Below are positions 1 to 8,745 of a stretch of DNA of 64,000 bases, piece after piece (within the stretch, counting starts at the first letter, position 1; each line of letters starts with the position of its first letter). The stretch is from Microlunatus kandeliicorticis (lineage in GTDB: Bacteria > Actinomycetota > Actinomycetes > Propionibacteriales > Propionibacteriaceae), in NCBI RefSeq assembly GCF_014137855.1, contig NZ_JACGWT010000005.1, positions 310,001 through 374,000 on the forward strand, in the 5' to 3' direction. Position numbers and translations under genes: made by a program. Below the pieces are notes generated by a model. It did no database searches. It saw only the letters and a program-made list of their open reading frames with translations, and had not been told where the DNA came from.

Positions 1-86
1 TCACCCTGGTGCTGGCCGGCGACGCCGAGCGGCTCACCGGCCCGCTCACCGAGGCGGGCTGGCCGGTGCAGCGGTTCACCCGCTGA
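1..86 (+). CDS. C-terminal end of an unidentified protein (partial)
   Basis: The window opens inside a reading frame that runs from base 3 to a TGA at 84-86 and encodes 27 residues ending in EAGWPVQRFTR. The segment reads like the final strand and helix of a globular domain (TLVLAGDAERLTGPL). M16-type zinc peptidases often end with a similar 'V-G-D ... L-G' element, so an M16 subunit is possible, but 27 residues cannot settle it. It converges on the UPF0182 gene, 12 bases away. Confidence 0.45.
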   Translation, partial: TLVLAGDAERLTGPLTEAGWPVQRFTR

Positions 87-98
87 CCGGCCGGCCGG

Positions 99-2960
99 CT
101 ACTTCTTCTCGGCCTTCTGGGCTGCGGTGATGTGGTCGGCCATCTCCTTGATGTTCTGCTGGTAGCCGGCCAGGTCGCCGTCGCGGAGGGCCTTCTCGGC
201 CGCCGCATAGCTCGCCTGGGCGGCGGCCAGCTCCTTGTCGACGGTCGCGTTGCCGGTGCTGCCACCGCCGCCGCTGTTGCCGGTGCTGCCGCCGTTCGAG
301 CTGCCGGTGCTGCCCCCCTCACCGGTGTTCGCGCCGGAGTCGCCGGCGAACACCTGGTCGAGCGCGGCCTGCAGCGTCTGGCCGATGCCCACGCTCTGGC
401 CGAACCGGGCCATCACGAACTGCAGCACCGGGTACTGGCCGCCGCCGGTGCCCTCGCGCTGGGTGTAGACGGGTTGGACGTACAGCAGGCCGCCGCCCAC
501 CGGCAGCGTGAGCAGGTTGCCGTACTTCACCCCGGTCTGGTTGCTGCCCTGGTTGAGGAAGGGTCGCAGCGTCTCCGCCACCTGGTTGGAGTTGATCATG
601 GCGTTGAAGCTCTGCTGCGGACCGTCGATCTGGGTGCTGTCCGACATCCGCAGGATGCGCATCTGGCCGTACTCCGGGCTCGAGGCGTCGGCGTTGACGG
701 CCATGTAGGCGGCCAGGTTGTTCCGGGCGTTGGGGACGAACACACCGGTCAGGCTGAAGTTGGCGGCGTCGTCGTCCGGCCACTTCACCGACAGGTAGTA
801 CGGCGACTCGAGCTGGTCGGTGCTGGTGCCCGACACCGGGTCGAGCGGCACCTTCCACAGGTCGGAGTTCAGGTACCAGCTGTTCGGGTCGGTGACGTGG
901 TAGCGCGCGAGGATCGAGCGCTGCACCTTGAACAGGTCCTGCGGGTAGCGGAAGTGCGCCAGCAGGTCGGGCGAGATCTCCGAGCGCGGCAGCACCGTGC
1001 CGGGGAACGCCTTCTCCCAGGTCTTGAGCACCGGGTCGTTGGTGTCCCACTGGTAGAGCTTCACGGTGCCGTCATAGGCGTCGACCACGGCCTTGACCGA
1101 GTTCCGCATGTAGTTGATCTTGGTGTCGAGCTGCTGCCCGATGGTGCCGGCCGCGCTCTGGGTGTCGGAGGTGGCGTCCTGGAGCGAGACCCGCTGGCTG
1201 TTCGGGTAGGAGTTGCTGGTGGTGTAGCCGTCGACGATCCACACCAGCCGGCCGTCGACGACCGCCGGGTAGGAGTCGCGGTCGACGGTGAGCCACGGGG
1301 CGGCCTTCTGCACCCGCTCCTTGGGCGACCGGTCGTAGATGATCCGGGACTGGTCGTTCACCCGGTCGGAGAGCAGCAGGTTGCCGTCGGTGAACTTCAC
1401 CGCGTAGAGGATCCGGCGCCAGAGGCTGGAGAGCGGGACGCCGCCCTGGCCGGTGTAGGTGTAGAGCTGGTTGTCGTTGCTCGGGTTGTCGAGCTCGAGC
1501 GACTGTCCGTTCGGCCGGGCGCCGACGACGGAGTAGCCGAGCGAGTCGAGCAGCTCACCGAAGTAGATCCGCGGCTGGTCGGTGACGATCGCGGACCCCG
1601 ATCCGGACCCGGTGGGGATCCAGTCCGGCTCGCCGTCGGACTGACGTCGGTTGCCGTAGGCGGCGACGAGCCCGTAGCCGTGGGTGTAGACGGTGTGCAG
1701 GTTGTTCCAGCTCTTGTTGGCGATGTTGTCCGGGTCGAGTTCGCGGGCCGCCACCACGGTGTCGACGGTGGAGCCGTCGATCGGGTAGCGGTCGACGTCG
1801 AGCACGGAGGGGAACGCGTAGTAGCCGCGCACCTGCTGGAGCTGCTCGTAGGCCGGGGCGACCACGGCCGGGTCGATCAACCGGACCCCGGGCAGCGCCT
1901 CGGCGTCGGACTGCAGCTGCCCGGCGGTCGCGGTGGTCTCGGCCGAGTAGTTCTGGATCGCCACCTTGTCGACGCCGTAGGCGGCGCGGGTGGCGGCGAT
2001 GTTCCAGCCGATGTAGGGACGTTCCTTGTCCGGCTCGTCCGGGCGGACGCTCAGCCCCTGGACCGCGGCCGGGTAGACGATGCCGAGCACGATCGCGGCG
2101 AGCAGCAGCAGGACCAGCGAGATCGTCGGGACCATCCAGCGGCGCAGCGCGGCGTTGGCGAAGAACAGCAGCGCGCACAGCCCGGCGATCACCGCGAGGA
2201 TGATCTTGGCGTTGCTGGTGGCGTGGTCGGCGGTGTAGCCCATGCCGGTGAACCGCGGCGCGTCGGCGATCTCCAGCCCGTACTGGTCGAACCAGTAGCC
2301 GACGCCCTTGACCAGCACGGCCAGCCCGATGATCACCGACAGCTGGGCCTGCGCGGCCCCCGAGGCGCCGCGGCGCGGGCCGGAGAACCGGACGTTGCCG
2401 ACGACGTAGTGGACGATCGCCGAGACCAGCGCGGCCAGCACGAACAGCGTGAAGGCGTAGCTCAGGACGAACCGCCACCACGGGTAGTCGAAGACGAAGA
2501 ACGAGATGTCCAGCCCGTACTTGGGATCCTTGGTGCCGAACGGGGTGGAGTTGATCCAGGCCAGGTAGAGCGTGGCCCGGCCGAGCCCGGCGCCGCCGGC
2601 GAACAGCCCGACCAGCACCGCGACCGCGATCATGATCACCATGAACCGCGACTCGAGGGCCTCGCGGTAACGCTCGAGGGCCGGGCTGGTCGGCCCGACC
2701 GGACGCCCGCGCGGGCGGGTCCGGAAGGCCAGCGCCGCCGCACCGTAGACGGCGGCGGCCATCAGCAGCCCGGAGGCCGCGAACAGGCCGATCCGGGTGG
2801 CCAGCAGCTTGCTGAAGACGCTGCCGAAGCCCATCGAGACGTACCAGAGCCGGTCGGTCCAGACCCCGGTGTAGATGGCGAACGCGACGATGAGCACCGC
2901 CACGATGATCAGCGTGGGCAGGATCGCCCCGCGCCGTCTGGGCATCCGCAGCGTGCTCAC
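99..2960 (-). CDS. UPF0182 family integral membrane protein
   Basis: Large membrane protein of 953 residues. The N-terminal third holds about seven hydrophobic segments, including LPTLIIVAVLIVAFAIY near residues 15-32, IIMIAVAVLVGLF and ISLVLLLLAAIVLGIVY. A long extracytoplasmic region follows, then a Ser/Gly/Thr linker and a charged alpha-helical tail ending in AQKAEKK. This is the layout of the actinobacterial UPF0182 family, whose function is unknown. The GTG at 2960 is preferred because an AGGAG lies 12 bases upstream and it avoids overlap with the PPA1309 gene; the open frame continues to 3098. It is the last gene of a moaE-ylbL-PPA1309-UPF0182 cluster. A role in the envelope is inference only. 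Confidence 0.9.
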   Translation of the reverse strand: MSTLRMPRRRGAILPTLIIVAVLIVAFAIYTGVWTDRLWYVSMGFGSVFSKLLATRIGLFAASGLLMAAAVYGAAALAFRTRPRGRPVGPTSPALERYREALESRFMVIMIAVAVLVGLFAGGAGLGRATLYLAWINSTPFGTKDPKYGLDISFFVFDYPWWRFVLSYAFTLFVLAALVSAIVHYVVGNVRFSGPRRGASGAAQAQLSVIIGLAVLVKGVGYWFDQYGLEIADAPRFTGMGYTADHATSNAKIILAVIAGLCALLFFANAALRRWMVPTISLVLLLLAAIVLGIVYPAAVQGLSVRPDEPDKERPYIGWNIAATRAAYGVDKVAIQNYSAETTATAGQLQSDAEALPGVRLIDPAVVAPAYEQLQQVRGYYAFPSVLDVDRYPIDGSTVDTVVAARELDPDNIANKSWNNLHTVYTHGYGLVAAYGNRRQSDGEPDWIPTGSGSGSAIVTDQPRIYFGELLDSLGYSVVGARPNGQSLELDNPSNDNQLYTYTGQGGVPLSSLWRRILYAVKFTDGNLLLSDRVNDQSRIIYDRSPKERVQKAAPWLTVDRDSYPAVVDGRLVWIVDGYTTSNSYPNSQRVSLQDATSDTQSAAGTIGQQLDTKINYMRNSVKAVVDAYDGTVKLYQWDTNDPVLKTWEKAFPGTVLPRSEISPDLLAHFRYPQDLFKVQRSILARYHVTDPNSWYLNSDLWKVPLDPVSGTSTDQLESPYYLSVKWPDDDAANFSLTGVFVPNARNNLAAYMAVNADASSPEYGQMRILRMSDSTQIDGPQQSFNAMINSNQVAETLRPFLNQGSNQTGVKYGNLLTLPVGGGLLYVQPVYTQREGTGGGQYPVLQFVMARFGQSVGIGQTLQAALDQVFAGDSGANTGEGGSTGSSNGGSTGNSGGGGSTGNATVDKELAAAQASYAAAEKALRDGDLAGYQQNIKEMADHITAAQKAEKK

Positions 2961-2994
2961 GAGTGCGTCGTTCTCCTGTCGGTTGGCGGGCCGG

Positions 2995-3564
2995 TCAGCC
3001 GTCGACCGGCCCTGTCGGGCCTTCGGGGGTGTCGGCAAGGGTATGCGCCAGCGCTGTGACCAGCTGCGGCACGAGCTCGTCGGCGGCCAGAAGTTCACCC
3101 GGTTGTGATTTCAGTCGAGCCAGCCCGTGCCGGCTGCCGGCCCGGGTCACCCCGACGACCACCCGGACCTCCTCGGTGCCGCTCCCGGCGGTCGTCGGCT
3201 CGGGGTCGGCGTCGTCCGGCCCGCTCCGGAAGGTGCTCTCCAGGCTGACCGCACACCCGTGCACGGCCTCCGGCCAGACGATCGCGGCCAGGTCGGCCCC
3301 GAGGTCGCCGGTCGGCCGGAACTCGTCCTGCTCGATCGCGGTCAGCGCATCGGGGAACCCGCCGTCGGCGCTCCCCCGCAGGCCCTGGGCACGGGCCAGC
3401 TCGGGCTCGGCCTCGATCAGGTCGTCGGTGCGGACCAGGGCGAACAGCCGGGGCGCCGCGTCCCACCCGGCGGTCGCGAGGTGGTGCTCGAGATCGACCA
3501 GCGCGGCGACCAGCGCCTCGCGGTCGTCCGGGTCGGGAACGTCGGGAGCGTCGGGAGTCGTCAT
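2995..3564 (-). CDS. PPA1309 family protein
   Basis: Soluble protein of 189 residues starting MTTPDAPDVPDPDDREALVA. It matches the actinobacterial PPA1309 family in length, in the segment RLFALVRTDDLIEAEP and in its usual position between a UPF0182 gene and a PDZ/Lon protease gene. It contains IVWPEAVHGCAVSLE and a Pro/Gly-rich tail. No catalytic motif or membrane segment is visible. Its ATG shares one base with the stop of the upstream protease gene, so the two are translationally coupled. The function is unknown; the fixed neighbourhood suggests a link to the adjacent membrane proteins. Confidence 0.8.
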   Translation of the reverse strand: MTTPDAPDVPDPDDREALVAALVDLEHHLATAGWDAAPRLFALVRTDDLIEAEPELARAQGLRGSADGGFPDALTAIEQDEFRPTGDLGADLAAIVWPEAVHGCAVSLESTFRSGPDDADPEPTTAGSGTEEVRVVVGVTRAGSRHGLARLKSQPGELLAADELVPQLVTALAHTLADTPEGPTGPVDG

Positions 3565-4613
3565 CAGCAGCGCGGGAGCTTCGCCGGAGCGGTGCCGGCG
3601 TCGAGGGACTGGAGCGCGGAGACCGCCTCGGCCAGGGTGCCGACCTTGACCAGGCTCATCGAGGTGCTGACGCCGTCGAGGTCGCCGCAGTTGGGGGCGG
3701 GCACCAGGAAGACGGTCGCACCGGCGTCCTGGGCGCCGGCGATCTTCTCCTGGATGCCGCCGATCGGGCCGACCTGGCCGCTGGCGTCGATCGTCCCGGT
3801 GCCGGCCACGTGCCGCCCGGCGAGCAGCGCGCCGGGGGTGATCTTGTCGTAGATGGCCAGCGAGAACACCAGCCCGGCGCTCGGGCCGCCGATGTCCTCG
3901 CCGAGGTCGAAGGAGATGTCGGGTGCGTACTGGTAGCCGACGCCGATGCCGATCCCGACCACCGGGGTGATCGAGTTCGGCCCGGTGGTCTCGGAGGTCA
4001 CCCTGACGCTGACCCGGCGGCTGCGGTCGCGGAGCACCACGAAGGTGAGGGTGCTGCCGGCCTTGCGGCTGCGGATGGCCTGCTGGACGTCCTCGGCGGT
4101 GGTCGCCCGGGCGCCGTCGACGCTGAGCAGCAGGTCGCCCGGCTGCAGCTTGCGGTAGGCCGGCCCACCGACGGTGACCGAGGAGACGGCCAGCCGCTCG
4201 GTGACCGGCTGGCCGGCCTGCCGGAGCGCCGCGACGACCGCGTCGCTCTGGGAGGTCTCCATGTTCTCGGTCTGCTCGGTGCGCACCTGGTCGGCCGACA
4301 CCCCCGGTGGGTAGATCGCCGCCCGCGGGAGCACGTCGCGGTGCGGCAGGAAGTAGGACAGCAACGCCTCGGGCAGGGTCAGCCGCGAGTCCGGCCGGGT
4401 CTCCGAGACGGTGGTCAGGTCGAGTCGGCCGCGGGTCGGGAACGTCTGGATGCCCGAGACCCGGATCACCGGTTGCCCCTGGACCTGGCCGAGGGTGTCC
4501 TGGACGGTGCCCGGACTCCAGCTGACGAACGGCACCGGGATGACCACCATCAGCACCGCCGCGGCGATGAAGGCCACGGCCGCCGTGAAGGCGGTCCAGG
4601 TCTGCCGGGTCAC
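3564..4613 (-). CDS. YlbL-type membrane PDZ/Lon-like serine protease
   Basis: Predicted membrane-anchored protease of 349 residues. It has one N-terminal transmembrane helix (about residues 8-28), a PDZ domain in the middle (VTVGGPAYRKLQPGDLLLSV) and a C-terminal Lon S16 proteolytic domain. The Ser/Lys dyad is visible: Ser245 in GGPSAGLVFSLA and Lys290 in GGIQEKIAGA. There is no AAA ATPase domain, as in the YlbL family (Rv3194c is the mycobacterial counterpart). The active site would face outside the membrane. Start GTG at 4613 overlaps the moaE stop by four bases (GTGA). Substrate unknown. Confidence 0.9.
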   Translation of the reverse strand: MTRQTWTAFTAAVAFIAAAVLMVVIPVPFVSWSPGTVQDTLGQVQGQPVIRVSGIQTFPTRGRLDLTTVSETRPDSRLTLPEALLSYFLPHRDVLPRAAIYPPGVSADQVRTEQTENMETSQSDAVVAALRQAGQPVTERLAVSSVTVGGPAYRKLQPGDLLLSVDGARATTAEDVQQAIRSRKAGSTLTFVVLRDRSRRVSVRVTSETTGPNSITPVVGIGIGVGYQYAPDISFDLGEDIGGPSAGLVFSLAIYDKITPGALLAGRHVAGTGTIDASGQVGPIGGIQEKIAGAQDAGATVFLVPAPNCGDLDGVSTSMSLVKVGTLAEAVSALQSLDAGTAPAKLPRC

Positions 4614-5074
4614 AGACCCACCCAGCTGGACGTCCCGGTGCGGTAGTGCTGTTCCTTCCAGATCGGCACCTCGAGCTTGAGGTCGTCGATCAGCCGGTGA
4701 CAGGCCTCGAGCGCGTCGTGCCGGTGCACCGCCCCGACCGCGACGACCACGGCGAGGTCGCCGATCACCAGGTGGCCGACCCGGTGCTCGACGGCCACCG
4801 CGACGACGTCGAACTCGGCGGCGACCCGTTCGGCGACCGCACGCAGACGCGCCTCGGCGGTCGGGTGCTCGGAATAGTCGAGGGCGTCGACCTGCTCGCC
4901 GCCGTCGTGGTCGCGGACCACCCCGACGAAGAGCCCGATCCCGCCGACCGTCCGGTCGGACACGGCGGCCATCAACCGGTCGACGCTCAACGGGTCACCG
5001 CTGACCCGCGCGACCCGGACCCGGGACGCGGCGTCGGCCCGGTCCGGCGGCGGGCCAGCGTCCTCGTCGGTCAT
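4610..5074 (-). CDS. moaE: Molybdopterin synthase catalytic subunit MoaE
   Basis: MoaE converts precursor Z (cPMP) to molybdopterin using the thiocarboxylated small subunit MoaD. The 154-residue product shows family hallmarks: FVGVVRDHDGG, LDYSEHP, VEHRVGHLVIGD, the AVHRHDALEACH stretch and the C-terminal lysine motif DDLKLEVPIWKEQHY. The start ATG at 5074 opens MTDEDAGPP; a TAGGCT -10-like hexamer eight bases upstream suggests a very short leader. No moaD or moaA is in the window. MoeZ at 49.7 kb could supply the sulfur-transfer step. Confidence 0.93.
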   Translation of the reverse strand: MTDEDAGPPPDRADAASRVRVARVSGDPLSVDRLMAAVSDRTVGGIGLFVGVVRDHDGGEQVDALDYSEHPTAEARLRAVAERVAAEFDVVAVAVEHRVGHLVIGDLAVVVAVGAVHRHDALEACHRLIDDLKLEVPIWKEQHYRTGTSSWVGL

Positions 5075-5332
5075 GGCGCCCGAGCCTAATCGGACCCCGG
5101 CGGCCGGTGCCTCGCGGCGCGTCCGGTGGCGGTCCGCGGGCGCCCTGCGCGGACCCGCCCCGAAGGTTGAGCCGGCTAGACTCAACTCACAGCAGAATCC
5201 TCGTCCGGGACGGAACGATCCCGTGCCGGCTGGGGTTCAATGGAGGACCCGCACCGCGGAGCACCCGTCGGCGGGGACGAACGATGCATGCACGACCACG
5301 AGCAGGACGACAGGTACAGGAGCACCCCGATC

Positions 5333-7132
5333 ATGGCGGACGACACGGCGGACACCCCCGACGACCGGCGCCCCGGCGAACCCGGGGAGCCCGGGGATCG
5401 CAGCGACGACCGGGGCCAGGACCGGGACCAGGACCGGGACCAGGACCGGGACCAGGACCGGGGCGAGCAGCGCGGTCAGGGCCGCCCGGACGGCGGCGAG
5501 AGCCGCCCGCCGCAGAAGCCGCTCGGCCCGACGCCGGGCGGAGGGTCGGGCTACGACCGGCCGACCGGCCACCGCGGACCGGTCGGGTTCGGCGGTTCGG
5601 GCGCGACCGGTGCTCCGGGCGCCGGGGCGGGTGGGTCGCAGCCGACCAACCCGTTCGAGGCGTTGATGGCCGCCTTCGGCGGCGGCGCTCCCGGTGCCGG
5701 CGCTCCCGGTGCCGGCGCTCCCGGCGGGCAGCCGGACATGAACGCGTTCATGCAGCAGCTCCAGAGCGCCTTCGCGATGCTCGGCGGGCCCGGCGGGGTC
5801 TTCGGGGGCGGACAGGCCCCCGACGGCGGCGTCAACTGGGACGTGACCAAGGACACCGCGCGCAAGACCGCGGCCTCGCTCGGCGCCGACCCGACCCCCG
5901 GGAGCGCCGAGCGCCGCGAGCTCGAGCAGGCGGCCTCGATCGCCGACACCTGGCTCGACGAGGCGACCTCGTTCCCGCGCACCGGCACCGCGGTCGAGGT
6001 GTGGAGCCGGGCCGAGTGGATCGAGCGGACCATCCCGGTCTGGCGCCGGCTGGTGGAGCCGGTGGCCAGCCACATCGCCGACGCCATGGAGGGCGCGCTG
6101 AGCTTCTCCGGCGAGGGTGAGGACCGGCCCGAGGTGGCGCAGCTGGCCGGGCTCGAGCAGATGCTGCGGCCGATGCTGCGGTCCTCGGGCGCGAGCATGT
6201 TCGGGCTTCAGCTCGGACAGGGTCTCGGGCGGCTGGCCACCGAGGTGGTCGGCGCCACCGACATCGGGCTGCCGCTGGCCGAGGACGACCGGATCGCCCT
6301 GATCCCCACCAACGTCGCCGCGTTCGGGGACGGCCTCGACCAGAGCAGCACCGACGTCACCCTCTATCTGACGTTGCGGGAGGCCGCCCGGACCCGGCTC
6401 TTCGCCGCCGCCCCCTGGCTCCGCGAGCAGATGCTGGTGCTGGTCGAGCAGTACGCCCGGGGCATCACCATCGACACCTCCGCGCTCGAGCAGGCGGTCG
6501 GCGAGCTCGACATGAGCGGGCTGGACGCCTCCGGGATGGAGGAGCTGAGCAAGCGCGTCGAGGGCGGGCTGTTCGCCCCGCAGAAGACGCCGGAGCAGCA
6601 GGCCACCCTGGAGCGGCTCGAGACCATGCTGGCGCTCGTCGAGGGCTGGGTGGACGACGTGGTCGAGACCGCGACCGCGCGCTGGATGCCCGCTGCGGCC
6701 GCGCTGGCCGAGACCGTCCGCCGGCGGCGGGCCACCGGCGGGCCGGCCGAGCAGACCTTCGCCACCCTGGTGGGCCTCGAGCTGCGCCCGCGCCGGATGC
6801 GGGACGCCGCCAATCTGTGGGCCGCGGTCCGCGACGCCCGCGGGGCGGACGGCCGGGACGCGGTGTGGAGCCATCCGGACCTGATCCCGACTTCGGCCGA
6901 CCTCGACGACCCGATCGGGTTCGCCCGCGGCACCGAGGACGAGCCGGGCGAGAGCGCCGACGACGACTTCGACGCAGCCCTCGCCGAGCTGCTCGACGAG
7001 GCCGAGCGAGCACGCGACGACGACACCGGCGGCCAGACCGGCGGAGGGAGCAGCGAGGAGCCCGGCGACGGGAGCCCGGGAGACCCGGGCGCGGGTCCCG
7101 ACGCGAGCGGGCCGGACCAGACGCGCCGCTGA
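5333..7132 (+). CDS. Zincin-like protein of the DUF2342 / putative zinc-dependent metalloprotease family
   Basis: Product of 599 residues (Rv3195-like). The first 110 residues are low complexity, with a 12-base tandem repeat encoding repeated DRDQ units and a Gly/Ala/Pro repeat (GAGAP). The folded part starts near NPFEALMAAFGG and includes YLTLREAARTRLFAAAPWLREQM, LALVEGWVDDVVETA and TFATLVGLELRPRRMRDA. Paralogous DUF2342 proteins carry an HExxH zinc site; the aligned stretch here reads REAAR, so hydrolytic activity is doubtful despite the family name. ATG 5333 is chosen over in-frame 5240 because AGGAG lies ten bases upstream. A TAGACT -10-like hexamer lies near 5175. Confidence 0.82.
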   Translation: MADDTADTPDDRRPGEPGEPGDRSDDRGQDRDQDRDQDRDQDRGEQRGQGRPDGGESRPPQKPLGPTPGGGSGYDRPTGHRGPVGFGGSGATGAPGAGAGGSQPTNPFEALMAAFGGGAPGAGAPGAGAPGGQPDMNAFMQQLQSAFAMLGGPGGVFGGGQAPDGGVNWDVTKDTARKTAASLGADPTPGSAERRELEQAASIADTWLDEATSFPRTGTAVEVWSRAEWIERTIPVWRRLVEPVASHIADAMEGALSFSGEGEDRPEVAQLAGLEQMLRPMLRSSGASMFGLQLGQGLGRLATEVVGATDIGLPLAEDDRIALIPTNVAAFGDGLDQSSTDVTLYLTLREAARTRLFAAAPWLREQMLVLVEQYARGITIDTSALEQAVGELDMSGLDASGMEELSKRVEGGLFAPQKTPEQQATLERLETMLALVEGWVDDVVETATARWMPAAAALAETVRRRRATGGPAEQTFATLVGLELRPRRMRDAANLWAAVRDARGADGRDAVWSHPDLIPTSADLDDPIGFARGTEDEPGESADDDFDAALAELLDEAERARDDDTGGQTGGGSSEEPGDGSPGDPGAGPDASGPDQTRR

Positions 7133-7148
7133 ACGCGTCCCGGCGCGG

Positions 7149-7796
7149 TCAGCCGCCGAGCAGCGTGCGGGTCTGCTCCCAGCCCTCGAGGCCGGGGTCG
7201 AGCCGGTGCACCGAGGCCGGGGTTCGCAGCCGGTGCCAGCCCGGTGCGCGCGAGACCAGACGCCGCTGGGGCGCCCGGGCGACCAGCGCCTCCTGCGGGT
7301 CGTGGTCGAGGCCGACGGTGACGTCGAGCCACTCCGGCCAGGGCAACCGGACCGCGAAGCCGGCCAGCCCCGGCCCCCCGGTCTCGGGCGCGGTGCAGAC
7401 GTCGCCGCGGAGCAGCCCGCGGACGAGCTTGGCGGGCACGAGCCCCGGCAGGTCGGGGACGTCGGCGGGGACGACCAGCAGCCCGCGGAGTGCCGGGCCG
7501 CCCTCGGTCCCGGCGACCACCCGCGCGGCGAGCGCGCGCAGGTCGTCGCCGGCATCCGCGTCCGCGTCCACCGCGACGTCACCCGGCCACAGCAGCTCGT
7601 CGGTCTCCGCGGCCGTCGGTCGGCCGCCGGCGCGGGCCACCCCGGCCCGGACCAGGTCGAGGTCGGCGAGCACCTCGTAGCTGTCGGCCAGAGCCGCGGC
7701 CGCGAACCGCTCCGGGTCGACGCCCGGCGGCGGCACGGCGGGTTGCGCCGCCCAGACCAGACCGAGGACCGGCCCGAGCCCGGGGACCTCGGTCAC
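7149..7796 (-). CDS. Hypothetical protein, possibly nucleotidyltransferase-like
   Basis: Soluble protein of 215 residues that I do not recognise. The segment LRGLLVVPADVPDLPGLVPAKLVRGLL resembles the 'D-x-P' strand of CofC/DUF2064-type nucleotidyltransferases, but no Gly-rich nucleotide motif is visible at the N-terminus, so this is weak. The C-terminal half is rich in Trp and Arg (PGWHRLRTPASVHRLDPGLEGWEQTR). Its GTG start overlaps the stop of the upstream M48 peptidase gene (GTGA), so it belongs to the same transcript. Confidence 0.55.
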   Translation of the reverse strand: MTEVPGLGPVLGLVWAAQPAVPPPGVDPERFAAAALADSYEVLADLDLVRAGVARAGGRPTAAETDELLWPGDVAVDADADAGDDLRALAARVVAGTEGGPALRGLLVVPADVPDLPGLVPAKLVRGLLRGDVCTAPETGGPGLAGFAVRLPWPEWLDVTVGLDHDPQEALVARAPQRRLVSRAPGWHRLRTPASVHRLDPGLEGWEQTRTLLGG

Positions 7797-8428
7797 GCCG
7801 GCAGGGCGGGCTGGGCCACCTCGTCCGCGGCCTCGGGTTCGTCGAGCACGTCACCGGCGAGCCCGTCCGTCCGGTCGTCGGGACCGTCGTCGTCGCGGGG
7901 CGGCGGGCCCGCTTCCTGGCCGGCCAGGAAGCCCTCGAGGAACCCGCGGGCCTTCTCCGAGTCGGGGAACCCTCGGACCAGCGACCAGAACCGCGCCGAG
8001 TGGGTGGTCTCGACCAGGTGCGCGAGCTCGTGGACCAGGACGTAGTCGACCACCCAGGAGGGCATCACCTGCATCCGGTGCGACAACCGGATCACCCGGG
8101 TGCTCGGCGTGCAGGACCCCCAGCGCTGGTTCTGGTTGGTGACCCAGGAGACCGACCGGGGCCGGGGGGCGAAGCCGAGCTGCGGGCCGAGGTGACGCTC
8201 CGAGAGCCGCACCGCGCGGGCCAGCAGCTCGGCGTCACCGCGCGGCGGACGGACCCGGACCTCGCGGGCCAGCACCTTGGCGACCATGTCGGCGACGTAG
8301 CTGCGCTCGTCGGCCTTGCTCATCCGCTGCGGGATCAGCACCACGATGGTGTCGGCCTCGCGGTAGGCGGTGACCGTCCGGCGCCGGCGGGCGCTGCGAC
8401 GCACCTCGACCTTGGGCTGCTCGGACAC
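7793..8428 (-). CDS. YgjP-type M48 family metallopeptidase
   Basis: Soluble 211-residue metallopeptidase of the YgjP/DUF45 (SprT-like) type. The zinc motif HELAH is at residues 133-137, in VDYVLVHELAHLVETTHSARFW, and is preceded by the usual WGSCTPSTRVIRLSHRM. A Pro/Asp/Glu-rich tail of about 45 residues follows the domain. The start is GTG 8428 (VSEQPKVEV), because GGAGG lies nine bases upstream; the longer open frame to 8635 runs into the intergenic region. It is first in a two-gene operon with the hypothetical protein. The cellular substrate is unknown. Confidence 0.88.
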   Translation of the reverse strand: MSEQPKVEVRRSARRRRTVTAYREADTIVVLIPQRMSKADERSYVADMVAKVLAREVRVRPPRGDAELLARAVRLSERHLGPQLGFAPRPRSVSWVTNQNQRWGSCTPSTRVIRLSHRMQVMPSWVVDYVLVHELAHLVETTHSARFWSLVRGFPDSEKARGFLEGFLAGQEAGPPPRDDDGPDDRTDGLAGDVLDEPEAADEVAQPALPA

Positions 8429-8709
8429 CCCTGTCACCCTCCGCGACCTCGGGACCCTGCGGGGTCCGCTCCCCTCCACTCTAAATCGGAGCACCGACGG
8501 TTTCCGGTCCCGACGCCCGGCCCCGGCTCCCGATGCGCCGGTCCACAGCCTCTCCCGGGTGAACAGGCGGGGAACCGGAGGCGACCACCGGAGGCGTCCA
8601 CACCGTGCCGGCGGGTCTGCACAGTCTGTCCACACGGTTGTCCACAGCGGTGGACAACGAGACCACCGGCACGAGTGGTCTGTCGCGTCCCGCGGTCGCC
8701 GTCACCAGG
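8429..8709. other. Intergenic region with clustered DnaA-box-like 9-mers
   Basis: Non-coding stretch between the divergent M48 peptidase gene and the structured-RNA locus. It holds TTGTCCACA at 8638-8646 (exact actinobacterial DnaA box), CTGTCCACA at 8626-8634 (one mismatch) and TTGTCCACC on the opposite strand at 8649-8657 (one mismatch). All three lie within 32 bases. Weaker 'GGTCCACA' and 'CGTCCACA' forms lie near 8540 and 8595. No convincing ORF is present. None of the genes that normally flank oriC (dnaA, dnaN, rpmH) is nearby. Confidence 0.45.
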
Positions 8710-8739
8710 TTGACGGCGGTCCCGACGCTCGCCTAACGT
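8710..8739 (+). promoter_or_regulatory. Predicted sigma-70-type promoter for the 8746-8815 RNA
   Basis: TTGACG at 8710-8715 and TAACGT at 8734-8739 are separated by 18 bases, a good match to an actinobacterial housekeeping promoter. The predicted start falls at about 8746, exactly where the structured element begins. Confidence 0.5.
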
Positions 8740-8745
8740 CGCGGA

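Noticed and set aside
132-3059. 975-residue open frame opposite the UPF0182 gene
   Set aside because: An antisense shadow; the minus-strand product has clear membrane helices and family features.
3564-4613. Full ATP-dependent Lon protease
   Set aside because: Only the S16 proteolytic domain with a PDZ domain and a membrane anchor is present; there is no AAA ATPase module.
5414-5463. 12-base tandem repeat near the start of the DUF2342 gene taken as a regulatory repeat
   Set aside because: It lies downstream of the preferred start codon, in frame, and encodes a low-complexity DRDQ repeat, so it is a coding repeat.
8638-8646. Possible origin of replication
   Set aside because: Only three DnaA-like boxes, no AT-rich unwinding region and none of the usual origin genes. 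Kept as a titration or regulatory cluster only.
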